DNA from: Caulobacter sp.
GTDB lineage: Bacteria; Pseudomonadota; Alphaproteobacteria; Caulobacterales; Caulobacteraceae
DNA: 64,000 bases
Assembly (NCBI GenBank): GCA_017745235.1
Contig: JAGHZU010000012.1
Span: 62,001-126,000 of the forward strand
Direction of reading: 5' to 3'
In this document: piece by piece, positions 1 to 8,687 of the stretch
How the letters are laid out: each line of letters starts with the position of its first letter
Position numbering within the stretch: position 1 is the stretch's first letter
Program-made: the position numbers and the translations under genes
Notes under the pieces: model-generated
Told to the model about the DNA's origin: nothing
The model's input: the letters and a program-made list of their open reading frames with translations, nothing else
The model's database searches: none

Positions 1-1390
1 GGCGCTGGCCGACAAGGGCTACACCCAGCCCACCCCCATCCAGGAAAAGGCCATCCCGATCGTCATGTCGGGCAAGGACCTGCTGGGCATCGCCCAGACG
101 GGCACCGGCAAGACCGCCGCCTTCGCCCTGCCGATCCTGCACCGCCTGGCCGAGGACAAGAAGCAGGCTCCGCGCCGCGGCTTCCGCGCGCTGGTGCTGT
201 CGCCGACCCGCGAACTGGCCACCCAGATCGCCGACAACTTCAAGGCCTACGGCGCCCACCTGGGCCTGACCGTGGCCACGATCTACGGCGGCGTGAAGTA
301 CGGCCCGCAGATGAAGGCCCTGGCGGCCGGCGTCGACGTCGTCGTGGCCACTCCGGGCCGCCTGATGGACCACCTGGGCGAAAAGTCCGCCCACCTGAAC
401 GGCGTCGAGATCTTCGTGCTCGACGAAGCCGACCAGATGCTCGACCTGGGCTTCGTGGTGCCGATCCGCAAGATCGCCAGCCAGTTGCCCAAGGAACGCC
501 AGAACCTGTTCTTCTCGGCCACCATGCCGGGCGAGATCGGCAAGCTGGCCGGCGAGCTGCTCAAGGATCCGGCCCAGGTCTCGATCACGCCGCAGGCCAC
601 CACCGTCGAACGCATCCAGCAGTCGCTGATCTTCGTCGAGGCCCAGCGCAAGCGCCCCCTGCTGGCCGAGGTGTTGAGCAATTTCGACGTCGAGCGCTCG
701 ATCGTCTTCACCCGCACCAAGCGCGGCGCCGACCGGGTGGCCAAGTACCTGACCGCCAGCGGCATCGAGAGCGCCTCGATCCACGGCGACAAGACCCAGG
801 GCCAGCGCGAGCGCGCCCTGGCGGCCTTCAAGGCCGGCGAGGTCAAGGCCCTGGTGGCCACCGACATCGCCGCCCGCGGCATCGACGTCAACGACATCAG
901 CCACGTCATCAACTACGAGCTGCCCAACGTGCCGGAGGCCTATGTCCACCGGATCGGCCGCACCGCCCGCAAGGGCAAGGACGGCGTGGCCATCAGCTTC
1001 TGCTCGGACGACGAACGCAGCCTGCTGAAGGACATCGAGAAGGCCACCCGCCAGCGGATCCCCTCGTTCGACCGCCGCAACGACAAGTCGCTGGCGGCCG
1101 CTGCGGCCGTCGCCGACAAGCTGGCTCCGGCCGAAAAGCGCGTGGATCCCCGCAAGGCCGATCCGCGCAACGACGTCCCCTCGGAACTGCGCCGCCAGCG
1201 CAACCGCAACCGCAATCGCAACGGCGGCGGACAAGGCAAGAACGGCGGCGGTCGCCAGGGCGGCCAAGGCAAGGGCCAGAACCAGGTTCAAGGCCAGGGA
1301 CAGAACCAGGGCAAGGCGGGCGGCGGCGATTTCCGCGGCCCCAAGCGCGCGGCCGGCCCGGCCGAGAAGCGCTGGAGCCCCATCGACTAA
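1..1390 (+). CDS. DEAD-box ATP-dependent RNA helicase, RhlE-like (5' truncated)
   Basis: ATP-dependent RNA unwinding protein, probably acting in ribosome assembly or RNA decay. The reading frame is open from base 2, before the first in-window ATG at 65. The codons before that ATG give the Q-motif (PTPIQEKAIP), so the true start lies left of the window. Helicase motifs follow in order: AQTGTGKT (Walker A), PTRELA, TPGR, VLDEADQML (DEAD box), SAT, then ARGID and HRIGRTAR in the second RecA domain. The last 80 or so residues form a basic, low-complexity tail rich in Arg, Asn, Gly and Gln, as in RhlE-type helicases where such tails bind RNA. A strong terminator follows. RhlE is the best subfamily guess; other DEAD-box paralogues cannot be excluded. 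Confidence 0.93.
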   Translation, partial: ALADKGYTQPTPIQEKAIPIVMSGKDLLGIAQTGTGKTAAFALPILHRLAEDKKQAPRRGFRALVLSPTRELATQIADNFKAYGAHLGLTVATIYGGVKYGPQMKALAAGVDVVVATPGRLMDHLGEKSAHLNGVEIFVLDEADQMLDLGFVVPIRKIASQLPKERQNLFFSATMPGEIGKLAGELLKDPAQVSITPQATTVERIQQSLIFVEAQRKRPLLAEVLSNFDVERSIVFTRTKRGADRVAKYLTASGIESASIHGDKTQGQRERALAAFKAGEVKALVATDIAARGIDVNDISHVINYELPNVPEAYVHRIGRTARKGKDGVAISFCSDDERSLLKDIEKATRQRIPSFDRRNDKSLAAAAAVADKLAPAEKRVDPRKADPRNDVPSELRRQRNRNRNRNGGGQGKNGGGRQGGQGKGQNQVQGQGQNQGKAGGGDFRGPKRAAGPAEKRWSPID

Positions 1391-1423
1391 GGTCGCACGC
1401 CTCGGCGCAGCCACCTGCAATAG

Positions 1424-1463
1424 CGGCCGCCCTACCCCATCCGGGGTAGCGGCGGCCGTTTTT
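1424..1463 (+). terminator. Rho-independent terminator of the helicase gene
   Basis: Long GC-rich hairpin, with CGGCCGCC paired to GGCGGCCG and an inner CTACCCC/GGGGTAG stem around an ATCC loop, followed directly by five T residues. It lies 34 bases after the helicase stop codon. Confidence 0.9.
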
Positions 1464-1566
1464 CGTTCGGTTGGAACCCCATGCCCTGCGCGCGGCTTGA
1501 AACCCCGCGATCTGTGGGGTTTGCTGCGGGACGGCCGGCTTGTCGGTCGGGAAGGAACGCCCGGGT

Positions 1567-3840
1567 ATGGCCGATACCCATGACCTGGACCTTGGTGTCA
1601 GGGAACGCCCGCGCGCCGACATGGCCGCGCGGATAGAGGCGTTCGACTGGTCCGCCACGCCCCTGGGTCCGCGATCGGCCTGGTCGCCCCGGCTGACCAT
1701 GGCGGTCGAGATGATCACCGCCACCGACTTCCCCATGGCCCTGCGCTGGGGCCCCGAGCTGGTCCTGATCTACAACGACGCCTACGCCCCCATGCTGGGC
1801 GATCGGCATCCGGTCGTGCTCGGCGCCACCTTCCGCGACGCCCCGCCCACCTCCGCCGCGGACTCCGAGGGTCCCGAGCGCGAGATCCTCGCCGGCCTCA
1901 ACAAGGGCCAGCTCATCGAGGACCTGCCCCTGCCCACCGTTCATTACGTGGAGGGGGTCACCGAGGGCTATTTCACCATCCGCCTCAGCCCCCTGCCCGA
2001 CCCGGCCTCGCCGACCGGCGTCGGCGGGGTGCTGATCGCCCTGACCGACACCACCCGCCGGGTGAAGACCGAGCAGGCCCTGCGCGCCAGCGAGGAGCGC
2101 TATCAGCTGGCCCTGGAAGCGGCCAGCGGCGTGGGAACCTGGGACTGGGACATCGTCAACGACCGGGTCTACTGCGACGCCCGCTACGCCCAGTTCCACA
2201 GCGTGCCGCCCGAGGAGGCCGCCCAGGGCGTGCCGTTCTCGATGATCTCGGCGGCGGTTCACCCCGACGACCACGCGCGCATCCTGGCCTCCGGACGCAC
2301 GGCGCTGAAGACCACCGGCGATTTCCTGGAGGAATACCGCCTGACCCATGCCGACGGCTCGATCCGCTGGGTGCAGGCGCGCGGACGGGTCCAGCGCGAC
2401 GCCTCCGGCTGGGCCATCCGCCACCGCGGCGTCATGGTCGACATCACCGAGCGCAAGCGCATCGAGGCGGCGCTGGAGGCCACCGAGGCCGACCTGCGCA
2501 TCGCCGTGGACGCCGCCGGGCTGGGCCGCTGGGACTACGATCCCGTCGCCGGGACACGCTTCTGGGACAGGCGCTGCCGGTCGATCTACGGCCTTCCCGA
2601 AGGCGAGGTCGATGCGCCGGAGGACGCCTTCGAGCGACTGGTCCATCCCGACGACCTGCCCGACCTGACCGAGGCCGTGCTGGCCGCCATGGACCCGGCC
2701 GGCGCCGGCTCGATCAATCACGAGTACCGCATCCTCCGGGGCGGCGACGGGGCCGAGCGCTGGATCGAGACCTTCGGCCGCGCCTTCTTCCGCGACGGGC
2801 GCTGCGTCCGTTTCGTGGGGGTGATCTCCGACGTGACCGAACGCAAGGCCGCCGAGGCCCGCCACGCCCTACGCGAGGCGACCATGGCCCTGGCCCTGGA
2901 CGCCGGCAACGTCGGCACCTGGGACTTCGACCCCCGCACCCGCACCCTGCTGTGGTCCGAGCGCGGGGCCACGATGTTCGGCATGGAGCCCGGCTCCAAC
3001 GTCAGTCTGGACGACTTCTACGCCGCCATGCATCCGGACGACCGCGAGACCACGCGCGCGGCCCTGATCGCCGCCATGGACCCGGTCGCCCGCCCGGCCA
3101 TCGACCTTGAATACCGCACGATCGGCCGCGACGACGGCCAGGAGCGCTGGCTGTCGGCCAAGGGCAAGGCCTTCTTCGACGCCGAGGGCCACCCCACGCG
3201 CGTGGTGGGCGCCACGGTGGACATCACCGAGCGCAAGAAGGCCGAACTGCACCTGCGGCTGCTCATCAACGAGCTGAACCATCGCGTGAAGAACAGCCTG
3301 GCCACCATCCAGGCGCTGGCCGCCCAGACCTTTCACGCCGCCCGCTCGCTGCCCCAGGCGCAGGAAGCCTTCACCGCCCGGATCATCGCCCTGGCCGAGG
3401 CCCACGACATCCTGACCCGCGAAAACTGGGAAGGCGCCGACCTGATCGAGGCCCTGGGACGCCTGGAGACCTTGCACGGCGCCCCGGACCGCTTCGTGCT
3501 GGACGGCCCGCCGGTGCGCCTGTCGCCGCGCATGGCCCTGTCGCTGTCGATGGCCCTGCATGAACTGGCCACCAACGCGGTCAAGTACGGCTCGCTGTCG
3601 ACGCCCGGCGGCCAGGTGCGCATCGCCTGGGAGGTGACGCCGGACACGTCTGGAACCGGTTCGCGCCTGCGCCTGACCTGGACCGAAACGGGCGGCCCGC
3701 CCGTGTCCCCGCCTACGCGACGCGGGTTCGGCTCGCGCCTGATCGAACGCGGCCTGGCGGCGGAGCTGTCAGGTGAGGCCCATATCGACTTCGAGCCGCA
3801 GGGCGTGATCTGCCGAATCGAGGCGGCGCTGGACGGCTAG
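1567..3840 (+). CDS. Multi-PAS sensor histidine kinase, HWE family
   Basis: Predicted soluble sensor kinase of 757 residues. An N-terminal PAS/GAF-like sensing region (about residues 10-170) is followed by three PAS-3 type domains, each beginning with a WDWD, RWDYD or TWDFD signature and ending in a DITERK or DVTERK PAC-like tail. The kinase core is of the HWE type: phosphoacceptor in ELNHRVKNSLATIQALA, N-box HELATNAVKYGSLS, and the diagnostic W-x-E in LTWTETGG. No membrane segment is visible. I chose ATG 1567 because GGAAGGA lies about 9 bases upstream; a TTG at 1540 would add nine residues. No response regulator is adjacent, so the partner is unknown. Its TAG shares a CTAG with the convergent small gene downstream. 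Confidence 0.9.
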   Translation: MADTHDLDLGVRERPRADMAARIEAFDWSATPLGPRSAWSPRLTMAVEMITATDFPMALRWGPELVLIYNDAYAPMLGDRHPVVLGATFRDAPPTSAADSEGPEREILAGLNKGQLIEDLPLPTVHYVEGVTEGYFTIRLSPLPDPASPTGVGGVLIALTDTTRRVKTEQALRASEERYQLALEAASGVGTWDWDIVNDRVYCDARYAQFHSVPPEEAAQGVPFSMISAAVHPDDHARILASGRTALKTTGDFLEEYRLTHADGSIRWVQARGRVQRDASGWAIRHRGVMVDITERKRIEAALEATEADLRIAVDAAGLGRWDYDPVAGTRFWDRRCRSIYGLPEGEVDAPEDAFERLVHPDDLPDLTEAVLAAMDPAGAGSINHEYRILRGGDGAERWIETFGRAFFRDGRCVRFVGVISDVTERKAAEARHALREATMALALDAGNVGTWDFDPRTRTLLWSERGATMFGMEPGSNVSLDDFYAAMHPDDRETTRAALIAAMDPVARPAIDLEYRTIGRDDGQERWLSAKGKAFFDAEGHPTRVVGATVDITERKKAELHLRLLINELNHRVKNSLATIQALAAQTFHAARSLPQAQEAFTARIIALAEAHDILTRENWEGADLIEALGRLETLHGAPDRFVLDGPPVRLSPRMALSLSMALHELATNAVKYGSLSTPGGQVRIAWEVTPDTSGTGSRLRLTWTETGGPPVSPPTRRGFGSRLIERGLAAELSGEAHIDFEPQGVICRIEAALDG

Positions 3841-4046
3841 GCGCCGCCGACGCCCCTGGCCGCAGGGCGCAACGCGCCTTTCACGGTCTTGAAGACCAGA
3901 GCTCCGAGAGCCAGCAAGGCCGCGGGCACGATGGCCAGCAGCCAGACCATCACCACCAGCGACAGCTGCAGGATGCTGAGGATGACCACGAACGCCGGGG
4001 ATTCCGGGCGGAGGTCACGAACAGCGCTGATCTGTGCGGTCGACAT
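3837..4046 (-). CDS. Small membrane protein, unknown function
   Basis: A 69-residue protein with one long hydrophobic stretch (about residues 20-50, from FVVILSILQLSL to ALGALVF) and a short basic C-terminal tail, so probably one hairpin or two short membrane helices at the inner membrane. I do not recognise the family. The start at MSTAQ (4046) is preferred to the in-frame upstream start at 4076 because the extra residues are hydrophilic and poorly conserved in appearance. The gene is convergent with the HWE kinase, and the two stop codons overlap in CTAG. It is downstream of, and codirectional with, the ABC-2 transporter genes. Confidence 0.6.
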   Translation of the reverse strand: MSTAQISAVRDLRPESPAFVVILSILQLSLVVMVWLLAIVPAALLALGALVFKTVKGALRPAARGVGGA

Positions 4047-4148
4047 GGTCTGCCTTGGTCTCTCGCCGCTCCCCAACGAGGAGAGTATATGCGTCGGAAT
4101 GTCGCGCTATGCGAGAAATGCCTAACCGCGTTTTTACCGCGATCGATC

Positions 4149-5699
4149 CTACCGCGTACGGAGATTCCGGGCGATCTGGGCGTCGCTGCGGCGCAGGAGC
4201 AGCAGCACGATCCCGGCCACGGCCAAGGGGATCAGGCCCCAGGGCGCGAAGCCCGCCACGGCCACGCCGGTGGCCAGGGCGATCAGGGCCGACACCACGA
4301 TCTCGGCCAGCGTCGCCATCCAGGAGGCTCCCGCACGGCGCTTGAAATCCGACCGTTTGCCCGGCCTCTGGTGCCAGACATTGATGAGCCCGCTGGCCAC
4401 GCTGGCCGCAAGCGCGCCAAGGGCGGTCCAGAAGGCGGCCATCGGCGCCGCCCAGGTCAGCACCGCGATGGGAATCAGCAGGAAGAAGGCCACCGGGACA
4501 AGGGCCGCCGCCAGCTTGGCCCGGCGCAACATGCGGATGGGCGCGGGCGAAACCATCAGCAGGTCGGGCGTCTCCTCGGCTGACAGGGTGATCCAGGCCA
4601 GGCTTCCGGCCACCTGCCCGGCCAGGAACGCCACCACGCCGGCGCCGGCGGCCAGGGCCGCCTCGCCGCCGTGCGAGGCCGTGCGGCTCAGCACCAGGGC
4701 CGTGGGCACAAGGTAGAGCACCCGCAGCAGCACCTGCGACAGCAAGGCCGCGTCGCGGCGGATCAGCAGCAGTTCCTTGCGCAGGGTGGCCAGAAAGGCC
4801 CCGGCGGCGAAGGCCCGACGGGACGTCCCTTCGGTCCTGGGCGGGCGGACCGAACCGGCGCCCTGGGCGGCGGCCGCGGCGTCCGAGAACCGCCGCCCCA
4901 GCGCCAACGCGGCCACGGCGAACAGGCCCACGGCGGCCAACAGCATCGCCAGCAGCGGCAGGGGCTGGCCGGTCATCGCCCGCAACGGCAGGTCCACCAG
5001 GAGTCCGGGATGCAGGCGTCCGGCCTGGGCCCGCGCGACGATGTCGGCATATAGGCTGCTGCTGGTCTGCTCGCCCAGGATGGTGCGGGCCTGGCTGGCC
5101 AGGAAGAAGGCCGCCCCGACCAGGGCGGCCAGCACCTGGGCCACGGTGCGCGTGCGGCGCGGGCCGATCAGGGCGAAGAGGGCCATGGCCAGGATCAGTC
5201 CCGCCCCGGCCGCCGCCAGCGCCAGGGCCGCCAGCACGCCGAAAACGCCCAGCCAGCCCGGATGTCCCCAGACGATCGACGGTCCCAGCAGCGGCGCAGC
5301 GGCCAGGAAGAAGATCGTCCCGACGCTGGCCGCCACGCCCAGGGCGCGGACGAACAGCACCTTGCCCGGTCCGATCGGCGCGGAGAACAGCAGGTCCAGG
5401 TCCCCCCGGTCGTACAGCGCCTCGCTGGACGCGCTGAGGGTCTGGGACAGCATCAGGGTGAAGACCACCGCGCAGGCCAGCGCGGCCAGGCTGACCGACA
5501 ACGGATTGATGGGGATCTGGCGGCCGTGGACTCCCAGGGCGATGAAGACCCCGCCCAGCACCATCACCAGGCCCAGGATCACCATGCCGACCAGGCCCCG
5601 CGCGCCGCGCCCGGCCCGGCCGGCGCGGAAGGTCCGCCAGTTCAGCCGCATCTCGTGGGCCAGCAGCCAGGGAATGGAGCCGGGGACGGTCCAGCTCAC
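4149..5699 (-). CDS. ABC-2 type transporter permease
   Basis: Integral membrane subunit (516 residues) with 10-12 hydrophobic segments, many with long runs of Ala, Leu and Val. The ATPase gene upstream overlaps it: GTG at 5699 is inside the GTGA that also carries the ATPase stop, so the two are translationally coupled. The pair resembles putative ABC-2 exporters of unknown substrate in alphaproteobacteria. A soluble segment around residues 275-300 contains a basic region (RPPRTEGTSRRAF). The substrate cannot be read from sequence. Confidence 0.88.
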   Translation of the reverse strand: MSWTVPGSIPWLLAHEMRLNWRTFRAGRAGRGARGLVGMVILGLVMVLGGVFIALGVHGRQIPINPLSVSLAALACAVVFTLMLSQTLSASSEALYDRGDLDLLFSAPIGPGKVLFVRALGVAASVGTIFFLAAAPLLGPSIVWGHPGWLGVFGVLAALALAAAGAGLILAMALFALIGPRRTRTVAQVLAALVGAAFFLASQARTILGEQTSSSLYADIVARAQAGRLHPGLLVDLPLRAMTGQPLPLLAMLLAAVGLFAVAALALGRRFSDAAAAAQGAGSVRPPRTEGTSRRAFAAGAFLATLRKELLLIRRDAALLSQVLLRVLYLVPTALVLSRTASHGGEAALAAGAGVVAFLAGQVAGSLAWITLSAEETPDLLMVSPAPIRMLRRAKLAAALVPVAFFLLIPIAVLTWAAPMAAFWTALGALAASVASGLINVWHQRPGKRSDFKRRAGASWMATLAEIVVSALIALATGVAVAGFAPWGLIPLAVAGIVLLLLRRSDAQIARNLRTR

Positions 5700-6466
5700 G
5701 CGACCGCCTCGACCAGGCCGCCCGGCTCGGCCGTCAGTTGCAGGAAGACGTCCTCCAGCGTGGAGCCGTCGGCCTCGCCTCCTTCGCCGCCGACCTGGGC
5801 GCGCAGGGCGTCCAGCGTGCCCTCGGCCAGCAGCCGACCGCCGGCGATGATGCCGATGCGGTCGGCCATGCGTTCGGCCACCTCGAGGATGTGGGTGGTC
5901 AGGATCACCGTACCGCCGGCGTCGACGCGCTCCTGCAGCATGTCCTTCACCAGGCGGGCGGCGGCGGCGTCAAGGCCGGTCAGGGGTTCGTCCAGGATCA
6001 GCAGCCGCGGGTCGTGGATCAGGGCCCCCGCAAGGGCCACCTTCTGCTTCATCCCGCGCGAGAAGCCCTCGCACCGCCGCCGCGCCTCGGACGCCAGGCC
6101 CAGCTTGGCCAGCAGCTCGTCGGCCCGGGCCTTGGCGGCCCTGGGCTCGACGTTCCAGAGGCCGGCCACGAACTCCAGATATTCCAGCGGCGTCAGCTTG
6201 TCGTAGATCATCGCCTCGTCCGGGGCCCAGGCGGTGATCGCCTTGGCCGCGGCGGGCTCGGCCCGGGCGTCGATTCCGAAAATGCTGATTTCGCCCCGGT
6301 CGGGCTTGGTCAGCCCCGCCACCATCCGCAGAGTGGTGGTCTTGCCCGCCCCGTTCGGCCCCAGCAGGGCGTAGAGCTCGCCCGCGCGCACGGTCAGGTT
6401 CAGGTCGGTGACCGCCGGCTTGCTGAACGTCTTGTCCAGGCCGCGAACGATCAGAGCTTCGGTCAA
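5696..6466 (-). CDS. ABC transporter ATP-binding protein
   Basis: Nucleotide-binding subunit (256 residues) that powers the overlapping permease. Motifs: Walker A GPNGAGKTTT, Q-loop region, signature FSRGMKQKVALAGAL (a variant LSGGQ with R in the second position), Walker B LLILDEPLTGLD and the switch histidine in LTTHILE. The start is TTG at 6466 (LTEALIVRGLDKTF) with GGGAG about 8 bases upstream; the longer frame to 6568 adds a low-complexity Arg/Ser tail that does not look like part of the family. The short C-terminal extension is typical of ABC-2 ATPases. Confidence 0.92.
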   Translation of the reverse strand: MTEALIVRGLDKTFSKPAVTDLNLTVRAGELYALLGPNGAGKTTTLRMVAGLTKPDRGEISIFGIDARAEPAAAKAITAWAPDEAMIYDKLTPLEYLEFVAGLWNVEPRAAKARADELLAKLGLASEARRRCEGFSRGMKQKVALAGALIHDPRLLILDEPLTGLDAAAARLVKDMLQERVDAGGTVILTTHILEVAERMADRIGIIAGGRLLAEGTLDALRAQVGGEGGEADGSTLEDVFLQLTAEPGGLVEAVA

Positions 6467-6634
6467 ACGCGGCCACTCCCTAGGCGACTGGAGCCTATCA
6501 GAACGCGATTGAGACGGCGGTTTCAAGCGGGTGCGAGTCGCGGCCGCCTCTCCCGCCCGGGATCCCATCCCAGCAGCTCGGGCAGCAGCGCCCCGGCCAG
6601 GCTCGCGCGGACCGGGAACCCGCGCGCAGGGTCA

Positions 6635-7105
6635 TCAGTGCGGCCGTTCGGACGGCTCCAGCTCGAAGGCGGCGTCCAGGGTGGGATCGTCGACGACGGT
6701 TCCCTTCAGGGCCGCGTCCAGCACTCTCTCCAGCGCGCTCCAGACGAAGCCCAGCTGCTCCAGCACCGTGGGAACCTGCTCGGCCTCGAAGCCGGGATAG
6801 AGGTCGGCCGCCAGCCACAGGCCAGTGAAGGGGTCAAAGCCGAAGCGGCAGCCGATCAGGCGGAACTGAGCGCGGGCCGTGGTTTCGAACAGGGCGTCCA
6901 GGCTGCGCGCCTGGTCCAGGTCGTCGGGATCCAGCACCAGGCAGCGCGCCTGCAGCCAACCGTTCTCGGGCAGGAGATAGAAGGCTCCGCCCTCCTCCTC
7001 TCCCGAGACCTCCAGGCCGCGGTCGATCTCGGTCACGACGTAACCGGCCTCGCGGCACGCCTGCGCCACCTCGTGCAGGTTCACGGGGACGGTGTCGTCG
7101 GACAT
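6635..7105 (-). CDS. Conserved hypothetical protein, possibly YbjN-like
   Basis: A 156-residue acidic, soluble protein. The alternating pattern of the first 110 residues (FYLLPENGWLQARCLV, then FRLIGCRFGFDPFTGLWLAADLY) resembles YbjN or type III chaperone-like folds, which are small alpha/beta proteins, but I cannot confirm the family. AGGAG is well placed before ATG 7105. It lies 64 bases downstream of argJ in the same direction, so it may be cotranscribed with the argJ transcript. Confidence 0.7.
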   Translation of the reverse strand: MSDDTVPVNLHEVAQACREAGYVVTEIDRGLEVSGEEEGGAFYLLPENGWLQARCLVLDPDDLDQARSLDALFETTARAQFRLIGCRFGFDPFTGLWLAADLYPGFEAEQVPTVLEQLGFVWSALERVLDAALKGTVVDDPTLDAAFELEPSERPH

Positions 7106-7169
7106 GGAGAACTCCTGGGGCCTGCGCCGCGGCTTCCCGGCGACCGCCGGGACCCGAAAGACAAACGCT

Positions 7170-8687
7170 TTAAGACCGGTAATCGCCGTTGATGGCCACG
7201 TACTGCTTGGTCAGATCGCAGGTCCAGACCGTAGCCGAACCCTTGCCCACGCCCACGTCGACGCTGACCTCGAACTCGGCCTTCTTGACGTATTTGCTCA
7301 TCTTGGCCTCGTCGTATTCGGCCGAGATCAGGCCGTCGCGCGCGGCGAAGAGCTCGCCGAACTTGATGCTGATCTTCTCGCGATTGACCGGCTCGTCGGC
7401 GCGGCCCACGGCCATGACGATGCGGCCCCAGTTGGCGTCCTCGCCGGCGAAGGCGGTCTTGACCAGCGGGCTTTCGGCGATCGTGCGGGCGATCTTGCGA
7501 GCGCTGGCCGGGCTTTCGGCGCCGTTGACGGTGATCTTGACGAACTTGGTCGCCCCCTCGCCGTCGCGCACCAGCTGCAGGGCCAGGTCCAGCAGCACGG
7601 CCTCAAGCTTTTCCCGGAAGTCGGCCAGCCGCTTGTCGCCCGCGCGATGGATGCGCGGGGCGCTGGACTGGCCGGTGGCGAAGAGCAGCAGGGTGTCGTT
7701 GGTCGAGCGGTCGCCGTCCACGGTCACGCAGTTGAACGTGGTGCGGGTGTAGAGGCTCACCAGGGTCTGCAGAGCCGCCGGGGCGATATTGGCGTCCGTG
7801 GCGACGAAGGCCAGCATCGTGGCCATGTCGGGCGCGATCATGCCCGAGCCCTTGCAGATGCCCGCGATCTTCACCTCGTGGCCGTCGATCACGGCCGTGG
7901 CGTAGGCGCCCTTGGGGAAGGTGTCGGTGGTCATGATCGCCCGGCCGGCCTGGGCCCAGGCGTCGGCGGTCAGGCGCGTCTCCACCTCGGGCAGGCGAGC
8001 GGTGATCTTGGCGTCGTCCAGGATCACGCCGATGACGCCCGTCGAGGCCATCATCACGTCGCGCTGGCGGCAGTCGAAGCGCTTGCCCACGGCCGTGGCC
8101 ACGCGGCGCACGGCGTCGGCGCCGGGCTTGCCAGTGAAGCTGTTGGCGCAGCCGGCGTTGACGACCAGGGCGCGGATGTCCTCGCCCTTGCTGGCGGCCA
8201 GCTGGCGCTTGCACCAGTCGACCGGCGCCGAGCCCACGCCATGGCGGGTGAAGACGCCCGCCGCCGAGGTGCCCTCGGCGAAGCGCATCAGCAGCAGGTC
8301 CTCGCGCTCGTGCTTGTAGAAGCCGGCGCGGCCGGTGGCGATCTCCACGCCGGCGATCGGCGGGATTCTCGGGAACGGCACGGCCAGGGGCGAGATCGCC
8401 AGGCCGGGCTTGCCCGCGCCGGTCGGGGCGGCGGGCGCGGCGGCGGCCGGCGCGGCCTCGGAGGTCTCGCCGGCGGCCTTCTGGGCGCGACGCAGGCCCG
8501 CGCGCTTGAGCGCCGACGTCAGGGGATCGATCACGCGCTCCAGGGTCTGGCCCACGATCTCGACCGGGGTCGGCGAGGCGGCGGCCGTCTCGGCGGCCTT
8601 CTCAGTCCTGGCCGAGGCCTTGCCCGAACTCCTGGAGGCGGCCTTGGGCGCGGACTTGTCGGTGGTCTTGGAAGGCTTGCGGGTCAT
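7170..8687 (-). CDS. argJ: ArgJ, bifunctional glutamate N-acetyltransferase / ornithine acetyltransferase
   Basis: Catalyses the acetyl-recycling step of arginine biosynthesis: transfer of acetyl from N-acetylornithine to glutamate, and possibly N-acetylglutamate synthesis from acetyl-CoA. The self-cleavage signature is visible as GSGMIAPDMATMLAF, with the scissile Ala-Thr bond in ATML and the Thr becoming the nucleophile. Other conserved blocks are NAGCANSFTG, STGVIG and DGDRSTNDT. The protein is 505 residues. The family core starts only near residue 97 (ISPLAVPFP), so there is an unusual N-terminal extension of about 95 residues rich in Lys, Ala and Ser. ATG 8687 overlaps the TGA of the upstream PPIase gene (ATGA), implying translational coupling. 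Confidence 0.95.
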   Translation of the reverse strand: MTRKPSKTTDKSAPKAASRSSGKASARTEKAAETAAASPTPVEIVGQTLERVIDPLTSALKRAGLRRAQKAAGETSEAAPAAAAPAAPTGAGKPGLAISPLAVPFPRIPPIAGVEIATGRAGFYKHEREDLLLMRFAEGTSAAGVFTRHGVGSAPVDWCKRQLAASKGEDIRALVVNAGCANSFTGKPGADAVRRVATAVGKRFDCRQRDVMMASTGVIGVILDDAKITARLPEVETRLTADAWAQAGRAIMTTDTFPKGAYATAVIDGHEVKIAGICKGSGMIAPDMATMLAFVATDANIAPAALQTLVSLYTRTTFNCVTVDGDRSTNDTLLLFATGQSSAPRIHRAGDKRLADFREKLEAVLLDLALQLVRDGEGATKFVKITVNGAESPASARKIARTIAESPLVKTAFAGEDANWGRIVMAVGRADEPVNREKISIKFGELFAARDGLISAEYDEAKMSKYVKKAEFEVSVDVGVGKGSATVWTCDLTKQYVAINGDYRS

